Assembly (NCBI RefSeq): GCF_001905845.1
Contig: NZ_LIVZ01000007.1
Coordinates: 488,189-552,188 of the forward strand
Origin: Streptomyces sp. TSRI0107
GTDB lineage: Bacteria > Actinomycetota > Actinomycetes > Streptomycetales > Streptomycetaceae
Direction of reading: 5' to 3'
Length of the DNA stretch: 64,000 nt
In this document: positions 61,901-64,000 of the stretch, one piece after another
Numbering within the stretch: position 1 is the stretch's first letter
Layout of the letters: every line of letters starts with the position of its first letter
Notes under the pieces: generated by a model
The model's input: only the letters and a program-made list of their open reading frames with translations
Told to the model about the DNA's origin: nothing
Database searches by the model: none
Position numbers and translations under genes: made by a program

Positions 61901-62633
61901 CCGGGCCACGGCCCGGGTCTTCGGTTCCAAGCCGGGGGCGTACGGCGCGGGCCTGCTGCCGCTGATCGACGCCCGCAACTGGCGCTCCGACGCGGACCTC
62001 GCCGAGGTGTACGCGGTGTGGGGCGGTTACGCCTACGGCCGCGGGCTCGACGGGCGGGCGGCACGCGGCGACATGGAGACGGCGTTCAGGCGGATCGCGG
62101 TCGCCGCGAAGAACGTGGACACGCGCGAGCACGACCTCGTCGACGCGGACGACTACTTCCAGTACCACGGCGGCATGGTCGCCATGGTCCGCCACCTCAC
62201 CGGCGCCAACCCCGAGGCGTACGTGGGCGACTCGGCGACGCCCGACCAGGTGAAGACCCGCACCCTGGGCGAGGAGACCCACCGCGTCTTCCGCGCCCGC
62301 GTGGTCAACCCGCGCTGGATGGCGGCGATGCGGCGCCACGGCTACAAGGGCGCCTTCGAGATGGCGGCGACCGTCGACTACCTGTTCGGCTACGACGCCA
62401 CCGCCGGCGTCGTCGACGACTGGATGTACGAGAAGCTCAGCGCCGAGTACGTCTTCGACCCGGAGAACCGGGACTTCATGAAGAAGTCCAACCCGTGGGC
62501 GCTGAGGGGCATCACCGAGCGGCTGCTGGAGGCGGCGGACCGGGGGCTGTGGGCCGAGCCGGACGCGGACACGCTGGAGCGGCTGCGTGCCACCTACCTG
62601 GAGCTGGAAGGCGACTTGGAGGACGACCAGTGA
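58983..62633 (+). CDS. cobN: Cobaltochelatase large subunit (CobN)
   Basis: A 1216-residue protein of normal length for the family, MSTVLLLSTADTDLLAARAS. CobN/BchH-type motifs: PTVGVLFYRAHELSGNTAFV, DALVATVLAAGGTHASQASA, IALVFTAYPTKHSRVGNAVG, HYMAAYRWLENSFGADAIVH and MGKHGTMEWLPGKGLGLSGG, NVLPTGRNFYSVDPKAIPSR. It binds the corrin ring and inserts Co2+ into hydrogenobyrinate diamide with ATP-using partner subunits, placing this organism in the aerobic B12 route. It overlaps cobQ and the chelatase gene by 4 bp each. Confidence 0.97.
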   Translation: MSTVLLLSTADTDLLAARASGAAYRIGNPTRVDVREELPGLIEGADIAVVRLLGGKRAWEDGLAALKAAGVPTVLLGGEAVPDAELMAESSVPAGVVAEALKYLVEGGPANLTELARFLSDTVLLTGEGFEEPRKMPEYGVHGDRTLRPGRPTVGVLFYRAHELSGNTAFVDTLCDAIEAHGANALPVYCGSLRGADAGLYELLGSADALVATVLAAGGTHASQASAGGDEEAWDIGALADLNVPVLQGLCLTSSRAAWDESDAALSPMDAAMQVAIPEFDGRLITVPFSFKEQGPDDVPVYVADPERSARVAGIAVRHARLRHKPNADKRIALVFTAYPTKHSRVGNAVGLDTPASAVRVLDALRDAGYGLTEYPAGGDELIHRLIEAGGHDVEWLTEEQLAAAPARVPLADYRAWFEKLDPELREAMREAWGEPPGSLYVDGDDIVLASLRFGNVVVMIQPPRGFGENPIAIYHDPDMPPSHHYMAAYRWLENSFGADAIVHMGKHGTMEWLPGKGLGLSGGCAPDAVLGDLPLIYPFIVNDPGEGTQAKRRGHATVVDHLVPPMARADTYGDLAKLEQLLDEYALVSDLDPAKAPAVRAQIWTLVKAAELHHDLHVDEQPDDDEFDEFVMHIDGYLCEIKDVQIRDGLHVLGGGPVGEPRVNLVLAVLRASQVWGGQANALPGLRSALAAHFGLAEKELLAEPGAPVKVPAELTDLVDGPARTASDAIDLLEQLCRRIAEGMEERDWEVSAVPGLVREVLGTRLPDALAVLEFACTEVVPRLARTTDEIGHILKALDGGYVPAGPSGSPTRGLVNVLPTGRNFYSVDPKAIPSRLSWEVGQSLADSLVQRYLADNGEYPKSVGLTVWGTSAMRTQGDDIAEILALLGCRPVWDEASRRVTGFEVIGLEELGRPRIDVTVRISGFFRDAFPHVVGLIDDAVRAVAELDEPAESNYVRAHVDEDTAEHGDRRRATARVFGSKPGAYGAGLLPLIDARNWRSDADLAEVYAVWGGYAYGRGLDGRAARGDMETAFRRIAVAAKNVDTREHDLVDADDYFQYHGGMVAMVRHLTGANPEAYVGDSATPDQVKTRTLGEETHRVFRARVVNPRWMAAMRRHGYKGAFEMAATVDYLFGYDATAGVVDDWMYEKLSAEYVFDPENRDFMKKSNPWALRGITERLLEAADRGLWAEPDADTLERLRATYLELEGDLEDDQ

Positions 62634-64000
62634 GCACCCCGTTCCCTTTCACGGCCGTCGTCGGCCAGGACGATCTGCGGCTCGCGCTGCTGCTGAACGC
62701 GGTCTCCCCGGCGGTCGGCGGTGTGCTGGTGCGCGGCGAGAAGGGGACCGCGAAGAGCACCGCGGTCCGTGCGCTCTCCGCGCTGCTGCCGGAGGTCGAC
62801 GTCGTCCCCGGGTGCCGGTTCTCCTGTGACCCGGCCGCCCCGGACGCCGGCTGCCCGGACGGGCCGCACGAGCCGGGCGCGGGGGCCCTGCGGCCCGCGC
62901 GCATGGTGGAGCTGCCCGTCGGTGCGTCCGAGGACCGGCTGGTCGGCTCGCTGGACATCGAGCGGGCGCTCGCGGAGGGCGTGAAGGCGTTCGAGCCGGG
63001 CCTGCTCGCCGACGCGCACCGCGGAATCCTGTACGTCGACGAGGTCAACCTCCTCCACGACCACCTGGTCGACCTGCTCCTCGACGCCGCCGCGATGGGC
63101 GCCTCGTACGTCGAGCGGGAGGGCGTCTCCGTGCGGCACGCGGCCCGCTTCCTGCTCGTCGGGACCATGAACCCCGAGGAGGGCGAGCTGCGCCCGCAGC
63201 TGCTCGACCGGTTCGGGCTGACCGTGGAGGTCGCGGCCTCGCGGGAGCCGGAGCAGCGGGTGGAGGTCGTACGCCGGCGGCTCGCCCACGACGACGACCC
63301 CGCCGGGTTCGCGGCCCGCTGGGCCGAGGAGGAGGCCGCCGTACGGCAGCGGATCGTGGCGGCGCGGGAGCTGCTGCCGTCCGTACGGCTCGGGGACGGC
63401 GCGCTGCGGCAGATCGCGGCGACCTGTGCCGCCTTCGAGGTGGACGGGATGCGCGCCGACATCGTGATGGCGCGCACCGCGACCGCGCTGGCCGCGTGGG
63501 CGGGCCGGACCGACGTGCTCGCCGAGGACGTACGGCAGGCGGCGCTGCTGGCACTGCCGCACCGGCGGCGCCGTAACCCGTTCGACGCCCCCGGGCTCGA
63601 CGAGGACAAGCTGGACCAGACCCTGGAGGAGTTCTCCGGGGAGAACGACGACCCGGACCCGGATTCGGACCCCGACGGTCCTGGCGGCGGGGGCGGCGGG
63701 CAGCCCTCCCCGGACGCGGGCCCGCAGGGCGGTGACACCGCCGCGCGTCCCGAGGCCGGCGAGGGCGGCGAGCCGCAGGCGTCCGGCGCCGGTGAGCAGT
63801 CGCCCGTACGGGCGGCCGAGCCGTTCCGTACGAAGGTGCTGAGCGTGCCGGGGATCGGTGAGGGTGCCGCCGGGCGGCGCTCGCGGGCGCGGACCGAGCA
63901 CGGCCGGACGACCGGCGCCCGGCGGCCGCGGGGCACGCTGACCAAGCTGCACCTGGCGGCGACCGTGCAGGCGGCGGCGCCGCATCAGCGGGCGCGGGGG
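62630..64000 (+). CDS. Chelatase AAA+ subunit (ChlI/BchI-like with D-like extension), partial
   Basis: GTG 62630 overlaps the cobN stop (GTGA). 457 residues are visible and the frame runs off the window. An AAA+ ChlI-type domain has Walker A RGEKGTAKSTAVRAL (residues 35-49), Walker B GILYVDEVNLLHDHLVDLLL and MNPEEGELRPQLLDRFGLTV. An acidic Gly/Pro/Asp-rich linker (about 345-390) follows, as in ChlD/BchD; a C-terminal VWA domain is expected beyond 64000. It is the motor partner of CobN for cobalt insertion. Confidence 0.93.
   Translation, partial: MSTPFPFTAVVGQDDLRLALLLNAVSPAVGGVLVRGEKGTAKSTAVRALSALLPEVDVVPGCRFSCDPAAPDAGCPDGPHEPGAGALRPARMVELPVGASEDRLVGSLDIERALAEGVKAFEPGLLADAHRGILYVDEVNLLHDHLVDLLLDAAAMGASYVEREGVSVRHAARFLLVGTMNPEEGELRPQLLDRFGLTVEVAASREPEQRVEVVRRRLAHDDDPAGFAARWAEEEAAVRQRIVAARELLPSVRLGDGALRQIAATCAAFEVDGMRADIVMARTATALAAWAGRTDVLAEDVRQAALLALPHRRRRNPFDAPGLDEDKLDQTLEEFSGENDDPDPDSDPDGPGGGGGGQPSPDAGPQGGDTAARPEAGEGGEPQASGAGEQSPVRAAEPFRTKVLSVPGIGEGAAGRRSRARTEHGRTTGARRPRGTLTKLHLAATVQAAAPHQRARG

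Noticed and set aside
58104..62339. 1411-residue open frame antisense to cobQ-cobN
   Set aside because: It mirrors the third-position GC of the real genes, contains no recognisable domain, and the sense strand encodes unmistakable CobQ and CobN.

Overview
The window is high-GC chromosomal DNA from a Streptomyces species of the S. coelicolor / S. lividans type. The support is codon bias, GTG and TTG starts, a ChpE-type chaplin gene, a 'streptophobe' membrane protein, a 38-residue SGM_5486-type micropeptide and a Streptomyces-style PHO box. The gene order fits my memory of the region from chpE to the cob cluster in S. coelicolor, but I could not check this. No rRNA, tRNA, CRISPR array, prophage or antibiotic cluster was seen. 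It looks like core chromosome with small accessory scars.

Left part (1-17.5 kb): a DNA-3-methyladenine glycosylase fragment, a Spo0M-like protein, a YbhB/PEBP protein and an HNH nuclease; then an NfeD/stomatin pair, an ABC ATPase, chpE and a GAF-kinase/LuxR two-component pair on the minus strand. Two decayed genes follow at 8.36-9.23 kb (an SDR and a QueA-like protein). Next come a secreted transglycosylase-like protein, a double-FHA ABC exporter (Rv1747-like), a streptophobe protein, SerB and SixA.

Middle (17.5-34.5 kb): an MFS exporter and a divergent FadR-type GntR regulator with a perfect 15-bp palindrome between them; the fatty-acid pair fabG-fabI; the peptidase pair tldD-tldE; tyrS; moaA; an acetate-type Na+ symporter with its DUF485 partner behind a Crp-like site; a secreted subtilisin; and a CaiB-type CoA-transferase.

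Right-middle (34.5-56 kb): a copD-like gene broken by a 165-bp palindromic MITE; a translationally coupled alkylglycerol-monooxygenase-like / YhhN (lysoplasmalogenase-like) operon, which may be a bacterial ether-lipid degradation module; a VIT1-type transporter; a DnaQ-BRCT exonuclease; SURF1; a GH15 glucanase/trehalase; an SDR with an altered active site; an Asp23/Gls24-AmaP membrane cluster; an enoyl-CoA hydratase; an ABC-F ATPase; and a PhoP-type promoter in front of a Pit phosphate transporter.

Right end (55.7-64 kb): a TRYPCO1-domain gene with an operator-like palindrome, then a cobalamin riboswitch that leads a four-gene overlapping operon cobD-cobQ-cobN-chelatase for B12 synthesis and cobalt insertion. 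cobQ carries an in-frame palindromic repeat insertion. The last gene runs off the window.
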